A DNA stretch of 38,919 bases, from assembly GCA_031273805.1 (NCBI GenBank), contig JAISRE010000015.1:1-38919 (forward strand), given 5' to 3'. Made by a program: the position numbers and the translations under genes. The notes below the pieces were generated by a model that searched no databases, was not told the origin of the DNA, and saw nothing but the letters and a program-made list of their open reading frames with translations. Source of the stretch: Synergistaceae bacterium. GTDB lineage: Bacteria; Synergistota; Synergistia; Synergistales; Synergistaceae. Of the stretch, positions 9,617 to 17,514 are shown in pieces (within the stretch, counting starts at the first letter, position 1; each line of letters opens with the position of its first letter).

Positions 9617-10516
9617 CTACGCCGCCTTTTTTTTGTTATACTCGTTGACAACTTTCTTAATTGCCGCAATATGTGCGGGCGTCGTTCCGCAGCATCCGCC
9701 TATGATGTTCGCTCCGGCCTTAATGAGAGTGTCCACCTGCGCCGCCATCATCTCCGGGGTCTCCGGGAACACGTCCTTGCCGTCGATGTTCTGCGGAAGC
9801 CCAGCGTTCGCGTGCACCAGGATTAAAGCGTCGGGATATGCCGTCTTCATCTCCTGCACGATCTCTATCATTCTTTCGATTCCGTTGCCGCAGTTCGTTC
9901 CAACGATATCTGACCCTGCGTCAAGAGCCGCCTTGACTGAGTCGACCGGTGAAAGGCCCATCATCGTTCTGTAAGTTCCCTGAATGGTTTTATCGAATGT
10001 GAAGGTGGTGATAATCTCCAGTTTCGTGTTTTCCTTTGTCGCCTTGATAGCGCAACAGGCCTCCTCGGCGTCGCTCATAGTCTCGATGCACACAGCATCC
10101 GCTCCGCCCTTTTCCAGCGCTATCGCCTGTACCTTAAACGCCTCGTAAAGCTCCTCCTCGGTGACTTCCTCCGTGACCAGCATCTTGCCGGTTGGGCCGA
10201 TCGACGCGATGACGAATTTATCCCCCGCGCCCTTCCTGGACGCGCGAGCCGCAAATTCGTTGATCTCCGCCGCTCTATCCTGCAAACCGAAATGCTCCAG
10301 CTTGTAATAACTTGCCCCAAAGCTGTTTGCCTCAACCATATCCGCCCCGGCGTCCGCATAACTCTTCGCTATGTCCACTACTTCGTCAAAACGATTGACA
10401 GACCACACATCCGGGCATTCTCCAGCTTTCATGCCCTTGTCGTAGAGGAATGTCCCCCAAGCGCCATCTGAAACCAATACCTTACCTGTCCTTAGCACAT
10501 CAACTATTTTACCCAT
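9617..10516 (-). CDS. Homocysteine S-methyltransferase domain protein (MetH N-terminal-like, stand-alone)
   Basis: SDGAWGTFLYDKG, EANSFGAS, ETMSDAEEACCAIKA, GTNCGNG, GGCCGTTPAHI Zn-binding motifs of the S-methyl_trans family. Confidence 0.88.
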   Translation of the reverse strand: MGKIVDVLRTGKVLVSDGAWGTFLYDKGMKAGECPDVWSVNRFDEVVDIAKSYADAGADMVEANSFGASYYKLEHFGLQDRAAEINEFAARASRKGAGDKFVIASIGPTGKMLVTEEVTEEELYEAFKVQAIALEKGGADAVCIETMSDAEEACCAIKATKENTKLEIITTFTFDKTIQGTYRTMMGLSPVDSVKAALDAGSDIVGTNCGNGIERMIEIVQEMKTAYPDALILVHANAGLPQNIDGKDVFPETPEMMAAQVDTLIKAGANIIGGCCGTTPAHIAAIKKVVNEYNKKKAA

Positions 10517-10792
10517 GTCAAACCTCCTGCACTGTAATTAAAACAGCTACCACTTTTATGGTAGTGGTGAACCAGTATTTTTTTAAGGTCTATATAAGGT
10601 TCGATTCAAAAAGGCAAGATTAAACAGCAAAACACAATGATCGGTGGATATAGTATATTCAAACCTGATAGTAACGTATTGTAAAAATTGGTGCTTTTTG
10701 GCACAATTTTGCGAAAGGTGAAAAAAGCTCATAAAATCATGTAACAGCTTTTTATCGATTTTAAATCGGTAATCCTCACATGTCAAATACGT

Positions 10793-10822
10793 TTGTGAAA
10801 ATTCGATTTCGAAGAGTACAAT
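10793..10822 (+). promoter_or_regulatory. Possible sigma70-like promoter for the DUF3786-like gene
   Basis: TTGTGA (10793-10798), 18-nt spacer, TACAAT (10817-10822), upstream of the RBS and ATG at 10882. Confidence 0.35.
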
Positions 10823-10881
10823 CACTACTATAAAAGGGTGTAAAATGTTCATAGCAGATATTTGACGAGGGAGGATAAAAC

Positions 10882-11488
10882 GATGGGCAAGGGACATGAG
10901 CAGATCTACTCCATGATTCTGCCAAAGCTTGCGGAATGCGACATTGTCCAAAACGGGCTTCGCCTTGGGGCGACACCCGTCGAGAATGGGGTGCGGATAA
11001 CATTTCTCGGCCGTGACTATGTAATTACGAGTGACGGCGTCAACCCGGAGGACGGTCTCCCCGCCGATGTGAATCACCGCAGCCTCCTGGTCTATTACAT
11101 CACCTCGAACGGTACGGGGGACTTTACATACGACTTTGCTCTGCTCGGACGGCTGACCGGCATGATCGACGGGCAGAACAACCTGGCAAACGGCATTATG
11201 AACGATCCGCTGATCCGGGAGTTCGGCGATAATTATGACAAGTTCGTCACGGCGATAACCAGTCTGGGCGGCACAGAGGTTCCGGCGTCAGGTTCGGGCA
11301 AGCACGTATGGCAGCTGCTGGTGCTTCCTAAAATTTTATCTCAAATCGTATTTTACGAGGCGGACGATGAATTTCCTGCGGACATACAGATCATGTTCGA
11401 CAGAACCGCGCCCAGATTTTTGGATTTTGAATGTCTGGCCGTCATGACCGGGGCAGTGATTAATGAACTTATCAAGCGCGGGAAATAG
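10882..11488 (+). CDS. DUF3786-like protein
   Basis: MGKGHEQIYSMILPKLAECDIVQNGLRLGATPVENGVRITFLGRDYVI..., preceded by gagggaggataaaacg. The track gives ORF start 10862; ATG GGC AAG GGA is taken here as the likely start. Family assignment by recall. Confidence 0.6.
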
Positions 11489-11626
11489 CGCTTATGGTTA
11501 AAAAATTACCATATTTGCACGATTAGTAAAAAAAGTGGTGAAACTAAATGAGGGATGCCGCTGAATAAGTACAGCCATGACGTTTTTTGCATGGCTGGTT
11601 TCTGAAATTAATGAGGAGACATAGAA

Positions 11627-11899
11627 ATGATTTCAGGATGTCCGGGGGCAGGAAACATAAAGGGCGCTCCCACAATCAAGGTGAAAATTTGCCCGGAGTG
11701 CGGCGGAGAGATAGAGCTGTTTTCCTGTGACGCGCAGGACGTCTGCCGGAGTTGTGGGTTTGTCGCATACAACGACACGCCGAGTTGCGTCAGTTGGTGC
11801 AAATATGCGGTACAGTGCGTGGGCGAGGAGATTTACGAACACTTCATGGCGTCTCGGCAAGCCTCCTCATCATCTGATGGAGACGACTTGCCGGAGTGA
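11627..11899 (+). CDS. Small cysteine-rich Zn-ribbon protein
   Basis: CPECGGEIELFSCDAQDVCRSCGF...PSCVSWCKYAVQCVG; ATG preceded by aatgaggagacatagaa. Confidence 0.75.
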   Translation: MISGCPGAGNIKGAPTIKVKICPECGGEIELFSCDAQDVCRSCGFVAYNDTPSCVSWCKYAVQCVGEEIYEHFMASRQASSSSDGDDLPE

Positions 11900-12028
11900 G
11901 TAACCAAATTTAATAGCCAAACATTGTGTACACCCTTACCGCCTAATCGGAAGCCAGTTCCCGCTGCCAAGCTCGCAATGGACTCTCACCACAAGGCTCG
12001 CGCTCATGTGGGCGCACTTTTGCACTCC

Positions 12029-12216
12029 TTAGGAAACGCTGATTAAATAACCTTCGGCTGCAATGGGCGTGTTCGCTCACCATCTTCACGTTTGCCACAA
12101 AAATGCTCCTCGGGCGTAGCTATGAAGTGCCTGCGGGCATTTTTGCGACAACAGTTTCGATGGAGAACGAATCCGCTCCATTTCGCTCGAAGAACATTTA
12201 ATCAGAGTTTCCTTAA
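12029..12216. repeat. Class B palindromic (MITE-like) repeat, 188 bp
   Basis: Terminal inverted repeats ttaggaaacgctgattaaat / atttaatcagagtttccttaa; interior also largely self-complementary (ttcggctgcaatgggcgtgttcgctcaccatc vs cgatggagaacgaatccgctccatttcgctcgaa). Confidence 0.8.
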
Positions 12217-12218
12217 GT

Positions 12219-12737
12219 TTATTTATATTGAGACCAAAATAACTGTTCCTCATCCTTTCTTCGCAAAATAAGATTTTTGAAACTTACCAAGGATAAACTC
12301 AGCGTATTGTCTATTTTAGGATATCTGCTACGAGAATTCGGATATGGAAGCGTAAGGCTAAGAAAGAAATCCAAAAAAGTCACATGCCCTGGCTCTTCCC
12401 TGTTATCGATCCACTTTCCCCACCTGCGATAGTTAGCCAAATAATCAAGTGGAAATCTTGCATCGTCTGCTACTAGCATATTCGCATCGCCGCTTAACTC
12501 AATAAAATAAAAACCTATACTCCCTGCCATACCTCCTTTGCGCAAGCTGATTTTCACTATATTTTCATACCCAACTACATCTGAGACGGCACTTAAAACC
12601 ATATCATGGTTGAGTGGCTCTGAAAAATCCACAAAGAGAGCCGCGATGATAAATGGCATAATGAGCAGCGCGATGATAAACCAAATTAAATGACGCAGTA
12701 TTCTTTTTTTGTGTCCGCTTCCAAAGTAATCAGTCAT
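12219..12737 (-). CDS. Orphan membrane-anchored protein
   Basis: 172 aa, N-terminal TM segment HLIWFIIALLIMPFIIAALFV; ATGA overlap with the upstream gene; AT-rich. Confidence 0.6.
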   Translation of the reverse strand: MTDYFGSGHKKRILRHLIWFIIALLIMPFIIAALFVDFSEPLNHDMVLSAVSDVVGYENIVKISLRKGGMAGSIGFYFIELSGDANMLVADDARFPLDYLANYRRWGKWIDNREEPGHVTFLDFFLSLTLPYPNSRSRYPKIDNTLSLSLVSFKNLILRRKDEEQLFWSQYK

Positions 12738-13387
12738 TTAGATATTTCCAACCTTATTAAAATTGCATCACCATTCACATACGGCGTTCCACTGCTATCC
12801 TGAAAATAGTATCCATTTCTCATTGATGCAATGACTTTCACGCATTCACGAGCGTATTCTCCGCTTTTGCCGGGAAAATGCATTTTATAGCCAATATAAA
12901 GATATCTGGATATATTCCCTTTATCATTAATGCCGATGCTATTTTTAAAAAGACACGAATTGTCTATTATATTAAAATAATTAAAATGAAAGTGCTCTAT
13001 GGAATCATCAAAAGAAATGGATCTTGTGCTTGATGCCCATAACATTAAAAATCTATTTGCCAAAATAGACGTCATATCTGAATAATCAACAACGTCACCT
13101 TTCATATGCACGTACTTATGATATTCGCCTGGTGGTTTTGCTATATCCAAAGCCTTCTCATCCCTCTTAAGGATCTTTACAGCTTTTATGACTGACACTT
13201 CGCCGTCCTGAAGAGATCCCGTCTCTTCTATGTAACTCTTCGCTAAGGAAGCTATGTAATCCAGGCTTATGAACATTCTGGTCACTTCCACTGCTCCACT
13301 AAAATCCCATGGCTCCTTATAGGAGAATTTTGCGAATGCCATTGACATAAATATCATTAATAAAAAAAGAAACACATATTTTTTCAT
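12734..13387 (-). CDS. Orphan secreted/membrane-anchored protein
   Basis: 217 aa, N-terminal hydrophobic MKKYVFLFLLMIFMSMAFA; C-terminal similarity by eye to the 13577-14164 product. Confidence 0.6.
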   Translation of the reverse strand: MKKYVFLFLLMIFMSMAFAKFSYKEPWDFSGAVEVTRMFISLDYIASLAKSYIEETGSLQDGEVSVIKAVKILKRDEKALDIAKPPGEYHKYVHMKGDVVDYSDMTSILANRFLMLWASSTRSISFDDSIEHFHFNYFNIIDNSCLFKNSIGINDKGNISRYLYIGYKMHFPGKSGEYARECVKVIASMRNGYYFQDSSGTPYVNGDAILIRLEISK

Positions 13388-13419
13388 AGCCTTGTCCTCA
13401 TATTATTAATTTTCTAAAT

Positions 13420-13515
13420 TTAACATGAAACTTTTAATCGAAATACACACTTAAGCGATGTTATAGATTTTTCATCACGACACACTTTATATCCCACGCA
13501 ACTGCTCTCTGTCAT
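13420..13515 (-). CDS. Micro-ORF MTESSCVGYKVCRDEKSITSLKCVFRLKVSC
   Basis: 31 aa; start overlaps (ATGA) the stop of a 16-codon hydrophobic ORF; N-terminus resembles the micro-ORF at 14174-14233. Confidence 0.3.
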   Translation of the reverse strand: MTESSCVGYKVCRDEKSITSLKCVFRLKVSC

Positions 13516-13562
13516 AAGATCAGCCACAATACTCCAATTATCAAAAATTTCACAACTCTCAT
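13512..13562 (-). CDS. Micro-ORF MRVVKFLIIGVLWLIL (hydrophobic leader-like)
   Basis: 16 codons, RBS-like agggag upstream, stop overlaps the next micro-ORF start. Confidence 0.3.
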   Translation of the reverse strand: MRVVKFLIIGVLWLIL

Positions 13563-13576
13563 TCCGCACACTCCCT

Positions 13577-14164
13577 TTAATCTTTATATTTTTGCTTGTA
13601 CGCATTAACATCCTCACTTGATAAAATAGCCGCCAGGGTCAAAATAACATCTCCGCTTCTATAGGGTTCTTCATTGATGTTTTGCAGAAATAGCGATGAA
13701 CCATAAAGCCCTTCATGTCTACCACGACAAAAATTAATCATATCTTGCTTATATTTAAAATTATTTTTTAGGAAAAATAAATCTGTAAAGCCCACGTACA
13801 ATCTGCCCGTTTGGTAATCTAGAGATACTATCGTTGCATTTCCTGGATAATTTCCCTTTCTCATATATAAAACACTCTCCGCCCAAATTGTTTCCGGCAT
13901 CCCGCGTTCAAACACACCTAAAGCCGGTAAATCGCCGCTTTCTATTCGTGTTATAAAATAATTCCGATGTGCGTAAAAATCACGTCTAAAATCACTCATT
14001 ATCATGATAAAATTACGCCCTCTATAAGGAAGTGGGGTAGTCCAATTATAAAACGCCAAATAGACTATATATATAACCATAAAAGTTATGGCAGTAAAAA
14101 AAATTTTAATATATAGATTCTCTAGACAATCAAAAAAAACAAAAGATAACTTGCGCTTATTCAT
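13577..14164 (-). CDS. Orphan membrane-anchored protein, paralog of 12734-13387 product
   Basis: 195 aa, TM segment IFFTAITFMVIYIVYLAFYNW; C-terminal region LYVGFTDLFF...EEPYRSGDVILTL vs LYIGYKMHFP...GTPYVNGDAILIRL. Confidence 0.6.
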   Translation of the reverse strand: MNKRKLSFVFFDCLENLYIKIFFTAITFMVIYIVYLAFYNWTTPLPYRGRNFIMIMSDFRRDFYAHRNYFITRIESGDLPALGVFERGMPETIWAESVLYMRKGNYPGNATIVSLDYQTGRLYVGFTDLFFLKNNFKYKQDMINFCRGRHEGLYGSSLFLQNINEEPYRSGDVILTLAAILSSEDVNAYKQKYKD

Positions 14165-14173
14165 GGCATCCTT

Positions 14174-14233
14174 TCATAGCTCGTCATGGCCGCTATAATT
14201 TTGTGTTACACCCATGCAACTGTTCACTGTCAT
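14174..14233 (-). CDS. Micro-ORF MTVNSCMGVTQNYSGHDEL
   Basis: 19 codons behind a strong RBS (taggaggcgtgtatt ATG), immediately upstream of the 195-aa orphan gene. Confidence 0.35.
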   Translation of the reverse strand: MTVNSCMGVTQNYSGHDEL

Positions 14234-14814
14234 AATACACGCCTCCTAATATATCGTTGATTTTCGCGCGATATTATTATCTATACTATACTTCATATTC
14301 AACCGAAATGGAGAGTTCTCCTGAAAACCCGTTCAAAAAACGATTCGATAATATTGTCCCGTCATCCTGTTATTTTCGAATGCCCATGCTGCCGTTCGGC
14401 CCTTCCCGCAAGTCTGCCAAGCTAGCCGGTTTCAAGTTTAGGGCGGCAGGTCTCCTCTGTGTCCGTCTTTCGGCTTTGTGGCAAATAGCCGCCAACCTCA
14501 CGCTCTTCCCTCGCCACTTCCTGTCTCCAACATCCTGTTTCATAGGTTTCGGGAAATGTTTTTTTGGGCATTGACTTAATAACTATATTAATCACATAGG
14601 AATAATATGATATAATAACACGCATGATGATGCCAGCCAGAGACCAGAGAGTTTTCGAGCGCGCTGACTTTGCTTGTGGATACGAGTCAGCGGAGTGGCA
14701 TCTTTTGGGGGGCTTGATTTTGTCTGCAACAGTAAACGGCGCAAGACGGGACTTCTCGCAAATCCGGGCAAAATTTCTTGACCGCACCGGATATCGGCAG
14801 GACCCATACTGACT

Positions 14815-15708
14815 TTGTCTCCAAGCCAGATCGTCCACGAGTTAAAATCCTCTCTTCACGCCATAGACGCATATACGCGCGCGCTCATGGAAAATTGCGG
14901 CGCTCTGTTGGATTATGAATCGCTCGGGATGATCGAGGACATCCGGGGTATATGCCGCGAGACTCTGTCTCTTGTGGAGGATCTGCTGGAATACGCTCGC
15001 GTCTCTGAGAGCCGCCCTTCGGAGGGAGACGTCAGGCGGTCTGGCCCTGTATCCCAGCTTCAGGAGACGTCCGGCTGGGGCGAAATTCCGGACGATGTCC
15101 GCGCAAACGCCAACGAAAGTGACATTCTCGACCTTGTTGGAGTCGACAACGCGCGAATTCCAGAATCATACGCGATAGCAGTCCGGGAAAACAGCCACTC
15201 CCTCCCGACACGCAACGGCGTGGGAACATACGAGAACCGCAGGCTCTACACGAACATCGTGACTGCTATCCACAAAAAATACCCGTGGCTGGAGCTTTAT
15301 GCGCCGGATCAGCGTAACGAAGCGCGAGATAAGGGGGAATTCGACTGCGAGGAGGACCTGCGCTACCTCCGGGAGCTGGTCAACATTCTGGAAAATCTTG
15401 TGCCTACCGGCGTTCATGGGATGCTGGAGGGCGTCTGCGACTTCATCCTGAACAACCCCGAATCTGAGATAAACCTGCGAGTCTTAGCGGAGAGGTTTTT
15501 CGTCAACCGCACGTACTTGAGCCTCGTCTTTCATCAGAAGACTGGGCTGCACTTCAGAGAGTATCTGATGAGGGCGCGAATGTTTCGAGCCCGCCGCCTG
15601 CTGGAATCCAGCGGCATGAAGATCAACGAGATCAGCGGCTGCCTTGGCTACAGCGACTCCGACTACTTCAGGAGACTATACAAAAAATTTATCGGCGAAG
15701 ATGCCTAA
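14815..15708 (+). CDS. AraC-family transcriptional regulator with N-terminal HisKA-like segment
   Basis: C-terminal AraC HTH (LRVLAERFFVNRTYLSLVFHQKTGLHFREYLMRARMFRARRLLESSGMKINEISGCLGYSDSDYFRRLYKKF); N-terminal HELKSSLHAIDAYTRAL...LVEDLLEYARVSES; likely TTG start, in-frame stop at 14779. Confidence 0.85.
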   Translation: MSPSQIVHELKSSLHAIDAYTRALMENCGALLDYESLGMIEDIRGICRETLSLVEDLLEYARVSESRPSEGDVRRSGPVSQLQETSGWGEIPDDVRANANESDILDLVGVDNARIPESYAIAVRENSHSLPTRNGVGTYENRRLYTNIVTAIHKKYPWLELYAPDQRNEARDKGEFDCEEDLRYLRELVNILENLVPTGVHGMLEGVCDFILNNPESEINLRVLAERFFVNRTYLSLVFHQKTGLHFREYLMRARMFRARRLLESSGMKINEISGCLGYSDSDYFRRLYKKFIGEDA

Positions 15709-15760
15709 AACGCTGCCGAACCCCCGTCGGAGTGCGGGTCACTAAGACATTGCGAACAAT

Positions 15761-16639
15761 TCAGAGCCCGGCGGAATCGAAGTCGAGGTCAGAGGTCCCG
15801 ACGGAATCAGAATCTCCTGCGCCGTGCAGCAGGCGCCACACCTTGCCGGTTATCCAGTTGAAATCGTTTGAATTGCGCACGTCGCTTATCCGTCTTGGAC
15901 GAGGCAAATTGACGTTCACAAAGCACTTTATCGTCCCGGGATTTGTCGACATCACCGCGACCCGGTCCGCCAGGAAAACCGCCTCCTCGATGCTGTGCGT
16001 GATGAATATTATCGTCTTGTGCGTCTCCTCCCAAATTCTCAACAGTTCGTCCTGAAGCGTCTCGCGAGTTTGTGCGTCAACGGCGGCGAAGGGCTCGTCC
16101 ATGAGCAGCACCTCGGGATCGAACGCCAACGCGCGCGCTATGGCGACGCGCTGTTTCATTCCGCCCGAAAGCTCATGCGGGTAGCTCTCCTCAAAGCCCT
16201 TCAAGTCCACCAGTTCGATGTACTTATCGCTTATAGCTTTCCGCTCGCTCCTTGGGACCTTCTTTACCTCGAGCCCATACTCTATGTTTTTTCTAACCGT
16301 CCTCCACGGGAAGAGGGCGTAGCCCTGCAGCACGATACCTCTGTTGAGGTCGGGACCTGTGATCTTCTTGCCGTCTATGTAGATTTCCCCGGAGGTGGGA
16401 GCGGAGAGCCCAGCCATAATGTCGAGAAACGTCGATTTTCCGCACCCGCTCGGGCCTACCATCGTGAGAAACTCGCCATCTTTGACCTTCAGATTTATAT
16501 TATAAAGAGCCGTAAAATCGTGCTTACCTCCTCCAAGGCGCTTGACGTGAAAAACCCGGTTAGTATTTCTAGCTACTATCTTAAACGAATTGATATCTTC
16601 TTCCGATATTGCGGTCTGTTCCTCAATCAGTGTCGTCAT
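15761..16639 (-). CDS. ABC transporter ATPase, nitrate/sulfonate/taurine (SsuB/TauB-like) family
   Basis: [49 protein letters not shown]. Confidence 0.93.
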   Translation of the reverse strand: MTTLIEEQTAISEEDINSFKIVARNTNRVFHVKRLGGGKHDFTALYNINLKVKDGEFLTMVGPSGCGKSTFLDIMAGLSAPTSGEIYIDGKKITGPDLNRGIVLQGYALFPWRTVRKNIEYGLEVKKVPRSERKAISDKYIELVDLKGFEESYPHELSGGMKQRVAIARALAFDPEVLLMDEPFAAVDAQTRETLQDELLRIWEETHKTIIFITHSIEEAVFLADRVAVMSTNPGTIKCFVNVNLPRPRRISDVRNSNDFNWITGKVWRLLHGAGDSDSVGTSDLDFDSAGL

Positions 16640-16660
16640 TTTTTAACTTCCTCCTTGTCC

Positions 16661-16776
16661 TTAGAAAAGGGTTGATTTATTGTTAGAGGCCTAAAGAGTA
16701 AAGATTAAAACCCTGATAGCTTCTGCGTCCGTAAACTTCAAAAGAACGTTTTAGCGATTTAATCAGCGTTTCCTTA
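16661..16776. repeat. Class A palindromic repeat, copy 3 (diverged)
   Basis: ttagaaaagggttgatttattgttagaggcctaaagagtaaagattaaaaccctgatag...tttaatcagcgtttccttag; same length and ends as the 8221-8452 copies. Confidence 0.85.
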
Positions 16777-16779
16777 GCT

Positions 16780-17466
16780 TCACGGATATCGCTGGAAACA
16801 ATCGGCTTCACGAATGAACCCCTCCTCCATTATGAGATGTCTGTTGCCGCAGCTCACAGTATCCACCTCGTGCGTGACGAGGATTATCGTTACACCCTCC
16901 GCCGAAATCCGCTCGAACATCCGCAGAATATCGTTCGTTGTCTGCGGATCCAGATCACCGGTTGGCTCATCGGCTATCAGAAGGCACGGCGAATTTATGA
17001 GGCTTCTCGCTATGGAGACTCTGCGGAGCTCTCCGCCTGATAGCTGATCCGGATACGAGCCGACAAGGTGCGGTATGCCGGTCTGCTCCAACAGGGAAAG
17101 AGCTCTTTTCTTCGGGTCGCCCTCCCTGCTGTAAAAGTAAAAGGGGAGGAGAACGTTATCCAGCACGGTAAAATTGAACAGTATACCGTGACCCTGCGGA
17201 ATGTACCCAATCTGGCTGTTTCTCAGAAACGCGAGCTCCTTCTCATTTGCGCCGCCTATATCGCGCCCGTCGAAAACTATTTTGCCGGACGAAGGCCTCG
17301 CAAGCCCCGCAATCAAATTGAGCAGAGTGCTTTTCCCGCTCCCGGAGCGACCTGTGATGAAGATGAAATCATTTTCACCAACAGAGATATCGACGTCGTT
17401 TACCGCCAGGAACCCCGCATCGCCGCGACGGTATTCCTTCCGGAGTTTTCTTATCTCCAAAAGCAT
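16780..17466 (-). CDS. LolD/MacB-type ABC transporter ATPase
   Basis: GRSGSGKSTLLNLIAGL, LSGGELRRVSIARSLINSPCLLIADEPTGDLD. Confidence 0.92.
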   Translation of the reverse strand: MLLEIRKLRKEYRRGDAGFLAVNDVDISVGENDFIFITGRSGSGKSTLLNLIAGLARPSSGKIVFDGRDIGGANEKELAFLRNSQIGYIPQGHGILFNFTVLDNVLLPFYFYSREGDPKKRALSLLEQTGIPHLVGSYPDQLSGGELRRVSIARSLINSPCLLIADEPTGDLDPQTTNDILRMFERISAEGVTIILVTHEVDTVSCGNRHLIMEEGFIREADCFQRYP

Positions 17467-17514
17467 GGAATTTTTATTCCTTCCTCGCGCGGCCCGCCGC
17501 GTCGGCCAAGCAGC

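Noticed and set aside
10583-11077. 164-aa minus-strand ORF
   Set aside because: Spans the divergent promoter region and runs antisense into the DUF3786-like gene.
14690-14812. Cobalamin-riboswitch-like words on the minus strand (GGTG, CCCG, ACTGT, GCCACT)
   Set aside because: Spacing far from the consensus and separated from the B12-box-like motif by an AT-rich stretch; likely coincidence, though a covariance scan would settle it.
14422-14838. 138-aa minus-strand ORF and 14257-14574 plus-strand ORF
   Set aside because: No homology-like pattern; overlap each other and the regulator's start region.
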